NCBI GenBank assembly: GCA_029204225.1
Contig: CM055095.1
Coordinates: 70,843,957 to 70,907,956 of the forward strand
Length of the DNA stretch: 64,000 bases
Source of the DNA: Diphasiastrum complanatum
Taxonomy: Eukaryota; Streptophyta; Lycopodiopsida; Lycopodiales; Lycopodiaceae
Direction of reading: 5' to 3'
The notes below the pieces were generated by a model. The model worked only from the letters and a program-made list of their open reading frames with translations. It searched no databases and was not told where the DNA came from. The position numbers and the translations under genes were made by a program. The first letter of the stretch is position 1. Every line of letters starts with the position of its first letter. Positions 54,307-64,000 of this stretch are shown piece after piece.

Positions 54307-55667
54307 GAGCACAAGTGGAGGAGGACAAACAAGGAAACCTTGCAAAGGAGGAGGATGAAGTAGATGTATTCTTGATGGCATCTACATCCTCACCAACAAG
54401 CAATAGCAATTCAAGAGACAATTGGTGGATCGACAGTGGGGCTAGCTCCCACATGTCTTGTGAAAAGGACTTTTTCCCAACCTTACACTCATTCAATGAT
54501 GCTAAAAAGTTTGTCTTTACTGCAAATGGTGAAGAGTGTAGGATAGATGGTGTTGGCACCATCTCTTTGTATCTAGAATCCTCAAAATGCATGGATCTAG
54601 AAAATGTCCTTTATGTACCATCAATCACCAAGAATATGCTTAGTGTTGGTCTACTCTTAGAGAGTGGTTTGGATGTCCACTTTAAGCATGGTGTTTGCTT
54701 CATCTTGGAGAATGATGTTTGCATTGCAAAGGGATTTAAACATGGAAGATTGTTTAAGTTGGAAGCTAGTGTTGCTTTTGAAAGAATGAGCTTGGCGAAG
54801 GAGGAGATCACTCAAGAGGAGATCTTGGCAAAGTGTGACCTTGCTTGCATTGAGGAGGAGCATCAAAAGGAGGAAGATCTTGAGGATCAGCTTCAAAGCA
54901 TGAGAGTTCCAAGGGAGTCCTCAATGACAATGGCCGAGTCATCAAATTGCATGCAAATTGTCCATTCAAGTGTGCATCTTGCAAGGGTGGTGAGCATTGG
55001 AGAGTCTACTATCTTTGAATACTTTTTGGAAAGTATTAGTAGACATGAGGTGACTTGTTTCTTACCTTTAAGATCCATGGTGTTTATTACTTTGTATGAC
55101 AAGACAATGAAATGGGATGCTTTGAAATCTACATTTGTTGTTGATAAAGCAATTTCATTGGATAACTATTTTTGTAATAGTTTGAATAGAGTCATAAAAG
55201 ATGAAACATCATTTGCTTTGGAAATCTTTGTGTCCACATGCTTTGTGCATGATCATTCCAATGTAAGGACCAAAGATTATCCTATTTCAATGATAGGAAT
55301 AATGGTAGTGTTTTGCTCTTCAAGTAGAGATTGTAGAATCTACTTGTTTTCAACCAAAGAATTTGTCAATGGTGGAAATGTGATCTTTCAAGAGTGGAAG
55401 ATTTGTAAACTTGAAGAAGCACCTTTGGATCAACACATTATTCAATTCATTGATGTTTTGGAGTCAAGTCAAGTGGAGGATCAAGCTCAAGACCCGAGGA
55501 CTCCAAGAAGAATCTTGAGTATCAAGATAGAGCCATCAAGGCTCAATCATATGGATCAAGCAAGGCAAGTTGTCTTTGGCAACATTATTTATGCACTTAA
55601 TATTTTAATTGATGTATCTTCAAGTGCACAAAATGCCTTGGAATCCATGGCTTGGCATGATGTTTAG
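54168..55667 (+). CDS. Second ORF: zinc knuckle, protease and integrase-derived domain without catalytic core
   Basis: In the -1 frame relative to gag, about 499 codons are open from the A7 run to TAG at 55665-55667. Order: a Lys-rich segment, a CCHC knuckle (CFFCGKKGHYTSEC, about 54252-54293), an aspartic protease with intact active site (WWIDSGASSHM, Asp at 54432-54434), and LYVPSITKNMLSVGLLLESG of the protease-integrase linker. Then 270 residues follow in which remnants of integrase can be aligned, in order, with the Copia element at 60193-63999: MQIVHSSVHL for LELIHSDVHF (first Asp lost), LPLRSMVF for LLASKSMVF, NYFCNSLNRV for NYLCNRLPHI, STCFVHDHS for CLCFVHIPL, CRIYLFSTKEFVNGGNVIFQ for YRVFILSTSQVIESRDVVFH, and RILSIKIEPSRLNHMDQARQ for RRSMRDRFEPKRLSYVDKGK. 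The core with the second Asp and the Glu is deleted. It has no RT, yet no stop. Confidence 0.8.
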   Translation, partial: KTNGKKKHPKEAKEEDDASSSKDKSKQKCFFCGKKGHYTSECYKRLRAQVEEDKQGNLAKEEDEVDVFLMASTSSPTSNSNSRDNWWIDSGASSHMSCEKDFFPTLHSFNDAKKFVFTANGEECRIDGVGTISLYLESSKCMDLENVLYVPSITKNMLSVGLLLESGLDVHFKHGVCFILENDVCIAKGFKHGRLFKLEASVAFERMSLAKEEITQEEILAKCDLACIEEEHQKEEDLEDQLQSMRVPRESSMTMAESSNCMQIVHSSVHLARVVSIGESTIFEYFLESISRHEVTCFLPLRSMVFITLYDKTMKWDALKSTFVVDKAISLDNYFCNSLNRVIKDETSFALEIFVSTCFVHDHSNVRTKDYPISMIGIMVVFCSSSRDCRIYLFSTKEFVNGGNVIFQEWKICKLEEAPLDQHIIQFIDVLESSQVEDQAQDPRTPRRILSIKIEPSRLNHMDQARQVVFGNIIYALNILIDVSSSAQNALESMAWHDV

Positions 55668-55862
55668 TTTTGAAGTGTGCTACATGTATATAGACACATT
55701 TATGGAACATCTTGTAAGGGATCCTCTAAGAGGTGGTGAAAGATCCTTCATGGACATCATTCTCTATTGGAGTCTCAAAAGTTCCTTCTTTGTAGCTGGA
55801 TTTTTTAGACACTTCTAAAAGCTTTCATTGATCTATCAAGAGAGTTGTAAATAGATCAAGCT

Positions 55863-55877
55863 AAATTTGAGGAGGAG
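55863..55877 (+). other. Polypurine tract
   Basis: aaatttgaggaggag directly before the 3' LTR; the same ggaggag/TGTGAAGAATTG junction is found in the element at 59438-64000. Confidence 0.9.
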
Positions 55878-56579
55878 TGTGAAGAATTGCCAAAAATTGG
55901 CAAATCTAGCTTGATCAAAAACCATGTAGAATAGTGTAAATTGTGTACACAAGTGGGTCCCATACGTGTGAGGCCATGATGCCACATGGGAAACCCATCC
56001 TAATGTAGGTTAGGTCAAGTCAAGAGAGTTGGTCATGTCTATTTGGTGGTCATCCCTACTTTATAGGACCTACACCTAAGTTTAAGGTGAAAATTTGACC
56101 AACTAGCTACCTACCAAGCATAACTCTAGGAAATAGACTAGGGTTTCATTTTAGGTCAAGGAGAGTGAGTTAACTTCCTTATTACATGCTGGAAATCCAC
56201 CTAACTTCAAGAAGGAAGTCGAATTTGCTATGTATTCCCTCTCTCCATAGTGAGAAAAAAAGAAAATTTTTGGAGCTCATTGGCAATCTCAAGCTAGTTC
56301 ACTATGTACATTGAGTTTTTGTGATCCAAATGAAACCAAATCAATTTCTACTTGTTTCTCAGGTTGAAGGCCGTACTACAGCCTGTATTACACACGTGTG
56401 GGCTCGGATTTCAATGTTTATCAATGCTTTTGATTGTTAATGCTTGTTGTTTGTCAAATTGCCAATCTAGATGAACTTTTTTGTGTCTAGTTTTTTGATA
56501 GATTGTTAAGCAAGCATCCAATCACTCTTGTGGATCTTTTGTAGATCCATTTATGGTCCTAAAGTACAGTACTTTCACA
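55878..56579 (+). repeat. 3' LTR of the non-autonomous Copia element
   Basis: 702 bp, same ends as the 5' copy; followed by the right target duplication aatat (56580-56584). One G-box palindrome is mutated (catacgtgtg, 55961-55970), the other intact (56391-56400). Confidence 0.95.
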
Positions 56580-56584
56580 AATAT

Positions 56585-57833
56585 TAGTGAACGTGCCATT
56601 GGAAATTATGTCATTTGCCTTTAGTTTGTACTATTTTGAAATGGCATTAAACATAGAGTACTTACAAGTCTTCCGTTGATGATGAATTTGAAATAAGTCG
56701 GTAGATTGTTATGTAATAGCATGAGCTCTTTTATGATAAAATCAAGCATCCAATGCTCTTCCACCTCAACCATAGTCAGAAATTCTTCGTTGTGATGCTT
56801 ATCTTCTTTTGATCTGTGTGACCATTTAGTTCAAAGTCTTGATCTACTGGTAGCCATGTGTCGTCAGTTTTCTTGTATCTCTGATAGCTAAATGTGAGAC
56901 TGAGAATTTGTTTTTCGATATGATAATGGAAGATCATTGACGACCTTTTTATCCTGCATTCTATATCATTATTTGTTTTACTATCCCAGCCTTGATCCAT
57001 GAGATCTGACAAATCCTTGCAAACAGATGAAGTTGGTGTTCTTTGAACACTTGCACTTGAGAAAAAATTACAAATATATGCAATGAGAGAAACCAACTTA
57101 GGTGGACAATTTTCAAACCCGTACTTTTCTTCATGGCATTTCTAACATCCAAGAGTAGCTTGCATCTGAAAGATTTAGAAACAATACTGTCAGGAATAGG
57201 CCACTCATCACTCTGAAAACTTGGCAATGGAATTATTTCAAGCTTGCCGAAACCTCCATTCGTTTGAGGTATATATGAAGCTTAATAAAAATATATACCA
57301 CTATCTGCAAGTTCCTTTGGACTTCTTCCTCTATATTGCAGCTTTCCAACATCAGAGTGAATCACATCCAATATTCCTACAAGTGATTGTGTTGGCTCCC
57401 ATTCACTTATATTTGATGGATATAAATCTGAAAGAAGAAAAATGTTGAAATATTTAGATTGTAATATGAAGAGCATCAATCACCTATGATTACAGTAGAG
57501 TGCATACGTTTTGATATACTTACAGTTACATTTTCGATGATCATGAGAATTGATATCTTGTACTTTTATTTCAGAATGCATATAAACATGCTGTACTAAA
57601 ACTTCTGATATAGAGTGACCTTCAGGAGTTGTCTTAAACTCCAAAATCTTTGCTTTTTAATAAGATTTGTATGTCATCTTTGCCCTTTTCTTCTGTCAAA
57701 AATTGTTCTTTGATGATGGATGCAATACCTCCCATGAATTATTCGTATATTTTGTTGGCTTCCAGTTATCAGCGCCATCTTTCTCATTGTAGAAAATCAC
57801 AAACTCAATTGTAGATCTTGGTCTCCTTGCCAT
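56585..57833 (-). pseudogene. Unrecognised host-like gene, decayed, several exons
   Basis: On the minus strand a start MARRPRSTIEFVIFYNEKDG at 57833 opens a frame that breaks at about 57700. After a splice-acceptor-like ttctttcag a piece from 57427 reads LYPSNISEWEPTQSLVGILD and VIHSDVGKLQYRGRSPKELA. A third piece (57240-57100) reads GFGKLEIIPLPSFQSDEWPI and CKLLLDVRNAMKKSTGLKIV. After a frame change comes LVSLIAYICNFFSSASVQRT, then IKRSSMIFHYHIEKQILSLT and DTWLPVDQDFEL, and after another shift EEFLTMVEVEEHWMLDFIIK to a donor-like GTAAGT at about 56665. The composition is that of an ordinary folded protein, not of a retroelement. I cannot name the family. At least three frameshifts make it a pseudogene, or a fragment carried by a DNA transposon together with the Ulp1 piece nearby. 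Confidence 0.55.
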
Positions 57834-58279
57834 TGTTATTTTCAAAGCGATATGATACTAAATTCAATTTTTCGTATCACATTTAATCTCATGAGAATGC
57901 CACAGTAGTCACAATTTCTGTGCATGCTATATTTCTAGCAACTATGCATACTATATTTCTATAACTGTAACTACTCTAGATAACAAATTTCATTATACTA
58001 GCCAGCATAGTTAAATAAATTTAACTTGAGGTATTGACGTCGGACAGATTAGCACGTGTCTGGCAGGAAGAGGGAACCAATGGGATACGTCCATGCACTG
58101 CCCGACGCAACTTTCAAAGTTTGTTGTAATATATTTTTATTTTTTAGTTTATTTGAGCTACGTTACATAAATTTCAAATTTGAGCATTTTCATTGGGCCA
58201 GCTGGAGGTCGAAACTAGAGAAAAAAAATAAAAGTATTTTTACAAAGGGGAACTCCTCTAATGTATTGACTGTTCGTGG
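57834..58279. other. Intergenic, nothing recognised
   Basis: AT-rich; repeated ctatatttcta words at 57925-57965. A short open frame at 58056-58286 has no recognisable content. Confidence 0.4.
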
Positions 58280-58760
58280 GCTTTGATTATCTCCTTGGCC
58301 TTGGATAACTCTTGTGTGGCCAATTGCTTATAACTGTCAGATTTCATCTAGAATCTCTCCAAGGGCGATTTGTAGTTGTTGACCTTGTGGATCAGGTAAT
58401 TTATTTCGTGTTGTGATATCGGCATGTCTGCTATGGGTGTATGAAGCAGGTTGTCTCGTTTAGGGGCCACAACATTCAACTCCTTCAAGATTCTTTCCTT
58501 TTCTAGTTGGGCCATATCAAGGTGTCCCTACAGCAAGGAAACTTGTTTCTTGGCATCTTTGACTGCTTTGTCAACCTGATCTTGGGCCTTTGAAAGTGCC
58601 TCTTGTAATTTTCCCACATAATCGTGCAGGGAGTCATCATGTTGTTGGATGACTTTCAATTCTTGTCACAATTTTGCATTGTGCTGCTAGGCAACTTGTA
58701 GCTCTCTATTCACTTTGATCACCTTCTGGCTTATTAATGTATTTTGTAGGCAAGTACGTA
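58280..58760 (-). pseudogene. Decayed coiled-coil protein fragment
   Basis: One minus-strand frame reads about 155 codons with heptad-like, Lys/Glu/Gln-rich helices: KVIKVNRELQVA, QELKVIQQHDDSLHDYVGKL, QEALSKAQDQVDKAVKDAKK, GHLDMAQLEKERILKELNVV, ELSKAKEIIKAHEQS. It is broken by four or five in-frame stops, several of which could be CAG-to-TAG or similar changes. Coiled-coil regions of this type occur in some host proteins and in Gag-like ORFs of plant Gypsy elements; nothing else identifies it. Not functional. Confidence 0.55.
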
Positions 58761-59437
58761 GATTAGATGGTTGGATAGTGTATCAGAAGGCTAGAAGAAA
58801 GCTTTTATGAAGTTTGGTCGCGAAAAAAATTCGCAAGAGCTTTGCTAGCACTGATGAGAAATAACATGGCCCAGAATAATCATGTGGGTAACCCAAATCT
58901 GACACTTTTCTAGATTTAAGGAGATCTGGTACTTCTGACATTGTCGTACTATACTTATCTCAAAAGTATGAAAATGTAGCATAAAAGATTGTCAAACCCC
59001 AAAGGGACTGCTTATTGATGTGATTATAGATGATTTGGTTCATTTATTGTTCTTGGTACTTAATCTGGTTGTCAATAGACATTCAATGAAATTGACGACC
59101 AATATCACCAGTTAAAATGTGACTTTAACATCATGTAATAACAAAAGGATAGTTGATCTCGACAATTCTCATATCAAACGTATTTCATTACAAGGAAAGA
59201 ACATTCGACTTATCTACCAGATCAATATATCGTTCTGTGCTCCTAATAAAGTTTGTCAAACAAGAATGTCACCGTTGCATCAATAACTCCAATATATAGA
59301 AACTCACAAATGTCTTGGGGCAATGTGAACGAGAGCCAACAATTAGTCCTCAACAACCGACTTTCGCTCATTCAAACAAATCATCGATCATAGATTTACA
59401 ATGTTCGAGTATTCATAAGCAAACTTCAATGAATACC
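58761..59437. other. Intergenic, nothing recognised
   Basis: No gene, LTR end or repeat supported. Confidence 0.4.
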
Positions 59438-60174
59438 TGTTGATTTTCACACGTGTGGACTGTCCACTACATGTACTTGTGATCTCCTAAGGTGTGTAGA
59501 TGCACCAAGATCAAGACTAGATTGAGATTCAAGATCAATCTTGAATCCTATGGCAAAAACACACTACTACATGCATTCAATCACTTCCAACTCTCACTCA
59601 CAGGTGTGGGAAGTATTCAAAAAATAATCTAAGTAAAAACAAGCTGCTCTCCTCGGGTAGAGAGAGAAAATGCATCAAGAGCTCTCGGGTAGAGAGAGAA
59701 AGCAAGAAATCCAATAACTCACAAAATCCATGAAATCACCAAATCAATTAATTTCAAAATGAGGAGTACAATGATACTAGTAGGTCCACGAGCTACCACT
59801 ATGCTTAACTATGATTGGACCACATTTTGTCACCTCTTGATCCTATTGGATCATTGATCTATGCACCTCTTAATTCTATTGGACTATATTCAAGCACACC
59901 TCAATTTCCTATTGGACCTCACAAGGTTCCACCTCTATATACTATTGGACCTCTTGGAATTCATCAAACAGAAACTTTACACTTGTCTACACTCTAATTA
60001 GCAAGTGTTTAGCCTCTTACTCTATTTTGGCTCAATAGTGGCATTACAAGTGGAAATGCATAATTTGCCATCTATGCCAAATTTATTCCTATCAACATCC
60101 TACACCTAGATGCTTGATGTAAAAAACATAAGAACCCTATATCTAACATAGATAATCTTTTTCAATTCTTCACA
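59438..60174 (-). repeat. 3' LTR of the minus-strand Copia element
   Basis: About 737 bp, from TGTGAAGAAT (minus strand, at 60174) to ATCAACA (at 59438). The far end is inferred from the CA dinucleotide; it could also be 59441. Contains CACACGTGTG at 59448-59457. Confidence 0.7.
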
Positions 60175-60187
60175 CTCCTCCTAAAAG
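60175..60187 (-). other. Polypurine tract
   Basis: cttttaggaggag on the minus strand, directly before the LTR. Confidence 0.88.
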
Positions 60188-60192
60188 ATTAT

Positions 60193-63100
60193 CTATGAAG
60201 ATTTGAACATTGATCTTGATATAACTCCAAGATTAGATCTATGCTTGATGAAAGCACTTTTGCTCAAAGGCTTGGTGAGTGGATCGGCAATACAAGAGGA
60301 CGAGTTGACATGCTCCAAATAGATTTCTCCTCCAATAAGCTTTTCTCTCACAAAATGGTGTGCCACTTCTATGTGTTTGCTTCTTGCATGAAATATGGGA
60401 TTATTGGCAAGAGCTTGGGCCGAGATGTTATCACACTTGATCATTGGTAGATCATTCTCCTTGATGCACTTTAGTTCCATTAATAACCTCTTGATCCAAA
60501 GCACTTCTTTGGTAGTTGTAGTGAGTGCTTTGTACTCGGCCTCACATGAAGAGAGAGATATAGTATCTTGCTTTTTGGAAAGCCAAGATATTAGATTGCT
60601 TCCAAGAAAAATAGTGTATGCACTAATAGACTTTTGATCCATTTTGTCACTTGCAAAGTCTGAATCCGAGTAGCCAATAATGGATAGATCTTCACTTTTA
60701 TAGAGTAGACCATAATCACAAGATGAAGATACATATCTTAAAATCCTCTTGGCCATCTTCCAATGATGGATATTAGGTTCTTGCATAAATTGACTCAATT
60801 TGTGCACACAAAAACTAAGATTGGGCCTAGTAATGGTAAGCCAAATCAAGGAGCCTACAAGACTCCTAAAAAGTGTGATGTCCTCAAAGGATCTTTCATC
60901 ACCTTTATTAGGATCTTTTACAATTTGCTCCATTGGAGTATCTATGCTCTTAGAATTTTCCATATGGAATTTTTTCAACATAGAGTGAGCATATCTAGAT
61001 TGGCATATAAAGACATGATTTTCATAAAAATCAATTTCTAGGCCTAGGATGTAATGTATCTCTCCTAGATCTTGCATTTTAAACTCACATCCAAGTGCTA
61101 GCTTGGCTTCATCAACTAGCTTGATACAACTTCCACAAAGAATAATGTCATCAACATAAATTAGAAGAATGACAATATTGCTATCAACAAACTTTAGATA
61201 CATGGAATGATCATAGTCACTAAGAGTAAATCCTAGTGAGATAAGGAAAGAGTTAAGTCTTGAATACCATGATCTTGGTGCTTGCTTGAGTCCATAAAGA
61301 CTTTTGAAGAGCAAGCACACTTTGGACTCATCCTTGATGAATCCTTGAGGTTGTTCCATATAGATCTCCTCCTCAAGATAACCATTTAGAAAAGCATTGG
61401 ATACATCTAAGTGGAACACCTTCCACTTGAAAAAACAAGCAAGAGAAATAAGAATTCTTATTGTCACCATCTTTGCAATGGGTGAAAAGGTCTCCTCATA
61501 ATCAAGACCATGGATTTGAGCAAATCCTTTGGCACATAATCTTGCTTTATGCTTGTTGATGGTGCCATCATTATTGAACTTGATCCGAAATACCCACTTT
61601 CAACCAATCACATGCTTGTTGGAAGGAGGATCCACAAGCTCCCAAGTATTGTTAGTGATCAATGCATCATACTCTTGCTTCATGGCATCATACCACTCCT
61701 TGGTATTGAGTGCCTCTTGTACATTCCTTGGCTCTTCATGAGAGACATAAAAAACATAATTAGTGGAATCAAGATCCACTTGTTTGCCTTTGTCAACATA
61801 TGAGAGCCTCTTAGGCTCGAATCTATCTCTCATGGATCTTCTTGGTGAAAAAATCCGAGGAGAGTCTTCTTCAAATCTCGACCCCATCACATCATGATTG
61901 TCTTCAAAATCAATAATTGATGATGCATCCATAGATTTCTTGATCTCGGCCTCTTCAAATGATGAGTTTTGATCTTCATGAAAGACAACATCTCTACTTT
62001 CAATAACTTGAGAAGTAGAGAGTATAAAGACTCTATAGGACTTCTTGGTGGATGAGTATCCAACCATGATCCCTTTGCATGCACTAGGATCTTCCTTCTT
62101 CCTTGTTTCCAAGGGAATATGGACAAAGCATAAGCATCCAAAATCTCTAAGGTGATCAACCTTAGGCTTCTTAAAAAATAAGATTTCATATGGTGACTTT
62201 CCTCCAAGAGCTATATGTGGGAGCCTATTGCAAAGATAATTTGCACAATTAATGGCTTCTCCCCAAAAATCTTTGGGCAAAGATGCCTCAATTCTCATAG
62301 ATTTTGCACATTCACATAGAAATCTATTCTTTCTCTTGGCCACTCCATTTTGAGATGGAGAGTAAGCACAAGAAAACTCTCTTTTAATGCCTTCAAGCTC
62401 ACAAAAATCTTGAAATTTATTGGAGATATATTCACCACCTCCATCACTTCTAAGAGCTTTAATCTTGAATGAGAATTGCTTCTCTACATAAGCTTTGAAA
62501 ATAAGGAAATGATCAAACACCATAGATTTAGAAGCAAGAAGATATATCCAAGTGAATCTTGTGTAATCATCAATGAAAGTAACAAAACAAGTGGCTCCTC
62601 CCTTGCTTGTAGTTGATGAGAAATGCACATCCGAGTGGATTAACTCCAAAGGATGCTTGCTTTTGATAGAAGATCTTGTAAATGGCTTTTTGTGAGATTT
62701 AGCAATAGCACAAGCCTCACAAGGCTTGATCTTCTTGGAGAATGACTTTGGCAAGCCAATAGCTTTGGATTCTTTGATCATAGAGAGCATGGATTTGTAG
62801 TTGGGATGTCCCAACCTCCTATGCCATAATTCCTCCATAGAGAGCTTGTTCACAAGAGCAACATTACAAGCATTCACATACTCATTTGGATCTAGTTTAT
62901 AGATGCCACCAAATCTAGATCCTAATGCAAGTATCTCATCATTCTTCTTGATAGTGCAAGTATCAACATTGAATTTTACATCAAGGCCATTATCAAGCAA
63001 TTGGCCAACACTAATAAGATTCTTGGTAAGCTTAGGTACATAAAGAACTCTAGAGAGAGAAAGAACTTTAGAGGATGCAAGCTTCAAGGGAATGTTCCCT

Positions 63101-63999
63101 ATGCCTTCAATAGGACATTCAAAATCATTTGCAGTGTATATTGATTTCTTCACTCCATCATAAGGTGCAATAGAAGAGAAAGAGTCCTTGGAGCTACACA
63201 TATGTGAAGAGGCTCCACTATCAATATACCATAGGCCGTCCTTCTTGAAAGGAGTAGATGAGAAACTAGAGACCATAAGAGATCCCTCTCCATCACTTGC
63301 AATAGTGTCTTTCTTCTCATTGGTAATATTGGCTTGCTTGAGTTGATTCTTCTTTTTGAAGCAATTGGTGGCATAATGACCTTTCTTGCCACAATAAAAG
63401 CACTTGATCTTCTTCTTCTTCTTGAGCTTGGATGATGAAGCATTAGAGGAATCATCTTCCTCCTCATCTTTGTCTTTGGATTTGACTTTGTCCTTGCTTG
63501 AGGATTGTTGATGTTGGTTCTTGATCCTCTCTTTGTGCTTATCCTTGGCAAAGAGAGCTTTGCCATCATTATGAGTGAGAGAAAGCTTGTCCATCCTCAA
63601 GAGCTTATACTCTTGTCTTGATTCTTCTGAAATTAGCACACTTTGGAGAGCCTCCAAACTTGGTAGCTCCTCCTTAATGGCATAGGATTGGACAAGATTA
63701 TCAAATTCACTTCTCAAGCCATTGAGAATGACTTGAACTAGCTCATTTTGATTGATGGAATCACCAATACAAGCAAGCTCTCTATGAATATCTTTTACTC
63801 TCAAAACATAACTAGATGCACTCTCATCACTCTTTTGGCTACTTTGAAAGATTTGATTCCTAAGAGTGAGAAGCCTAGAGGTATTCTTAGCCTCATAGAT
63901 AGTCTTGAGACAATCCCAAGCTTCTTTGGCTGTTGTACAAGTACCTATCTCCCTCAATATCTCATTAGAGACATTCATCTTAATGTAGTGGAGAGCCAT
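60193..63999 (-). pseudogene. Copia gag-pol polyprotein with one internal stop
   Basis: A single frame from the window edge: gag (HYIKMNVSNEILREIGTC, ELVQVILNGLRSEFDNLVQS), CCHC knuckle (CFYCGKKGHYATNC), protease (YIDSGASSHMC), zinc domain (HRRLGHPNYKSM ... CEACAIAKSHKKPF), integrase with HSDVHFSSTT and RSDGGGEYIS but NGVAKRKNR, so the catalytic Glu is Lys (62335-62337). The integrase C-terminus (MVGYSSTKKSYRVF) and the hinge follow, then RT. A TGA at 61600-61602 lies where Copia RTs have Cys (VIG-stop-KWVFRIKF), with 43 open codons to the Met at 61470 and no shift. RT has DVSNAFLNGYLEEEIYMEQP, YVDDIILCG and SLVGSLIWLTITRPN; RNase H has DSDFASDK, LSSCEAEYKALT and CDNISAQALANNP. RT and RNase H residues are intact; the integrase change and the stop inactivate the element. 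gag-pol is otherwise uncorrupted, so decay is recent. Confidence 0.95.
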
Positions 64000-64000
64000 C

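Larger units (their letters stand above)
52011..56579 (+). mobile_element. Young non-autonomous Copia element: gag plus degenerate integrase, no RT
   Basis: Complete structure: LTRs of 702 bp each (52011-52712 and 55878-56579), target duplication aatat on both sides (52006-52010 and 56580-56584), Met-tRNA primer site directly after the 5' LTR (52713-52724), a leader with an internal duplication, gag from ATG 53518, a second open frame to 55667, and a polypurine tract (55863-55877). Read base by base, I count seven substitutions and no indel between the LTRs, about 1%. There is no reverse transcriptase or RNase H. The layout is that of TR-GAG-type elements, which supply Gag but use the RT of an autonomous relative. 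Confidence 0.93.
59438..64000 (-). mobile_element. Copia element, nearly intact, extends beyond the window
   Basis: On the minus strand: gag-pol reading frame (63999 to 60193), polypurine tract (60175-60187), and 3' LTR (59438-60174). The 5' LTR, primer site and gag start lie beyond 64000. The LTR begins TGTGAAGAATTG after ggaggag, the same junction as in the non-autonomous element at 52011-56579. Only one stop codon interrupts about 3.8 kb of coding sequence. Confidence 0.92.

Overview
The window is nuclear DNA of a land plant, most likely a seed plant with a large, transposon-rich genome. Two things show this: spliced plant-type gene ends (a receptor-like cytoplasmic kinase and the plant enzyme PDX1), and layers of nested Copia, Gypsy and LINE elements carrying plant-type primer-binding sites (initiator-Met and Asp tRNA). 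A gymnosperm would fit the gene-poor, decayed landscape, but the sequence does not prove it.

Layout. 1-2066: last exon of a kinase gene on + with a long upstream non-coding stretch. 2067-4850: duplicated non-coding DNA, a hairpin insertion and a decayed Gypsy pol on -. 4850-8723: three Copia fragments spliced together, the last one inverted. 8724-23014: a large Tat/Athila-like Gypsy element (A), split by a complete non-autonomous LTR element (9727-14266) that has captured a multicopper-oxidase fragment in antisense. 23059-27000: the 5' part of a second Gypsy element (B) with an array of about nine 150-bp repeats in its leader. 27256-35840: more Copia LTR and pol fragments. 35865-39840: an internally deleted LINE. 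40385-42054: a hAT-like non-autonomous element made of three tandem units inside an 8-bp target duplication. 42951-43877: an intact, intronless PDX1 gene (vitamin B6 synthesis), the one clearly functional complete host gene; part of its upstream region exists as a second copy beyond the hAT-like element. 46985-50446: a Copia 5' end (LTR, leader, gag) fused to a Gypsy integrase, on -. 51372-51720: end of a C48/Ulp1-type cysteine protease. 52011-56579: a young, complete, non-autonomous Copia element. 56585-58760: decayed unrecognised protein-coding pieces on -. 59438-64000: an almost intact Copia element on -, running off the window end.

The strongest candidate for something new is the element at 52011-56579. 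It has almost identical LTRs, matching 5-bp target duplications, PBS and PPT, but no reverse transcriptase. Instead its gag is followed, through a -1 frame change at a run of seven A, by a long open frame ending in what looks like a shrunken, catalytically dead integrase. A related gag-pol element lies at 59438-64000 and shares the PPT/LTR start, so a donor-parasite relationship is plausible. Other points of interest are the captured oxidase fragment, the tandem hAT-like trimer, the same Glu-to-Lys change in the catalytic site of two unrelated integrases, and a CACACGTGTG palindrome shared by several Copia LTRs. All coordinates and alignments were read by eye; family names are from recognised motifs, not from searches.
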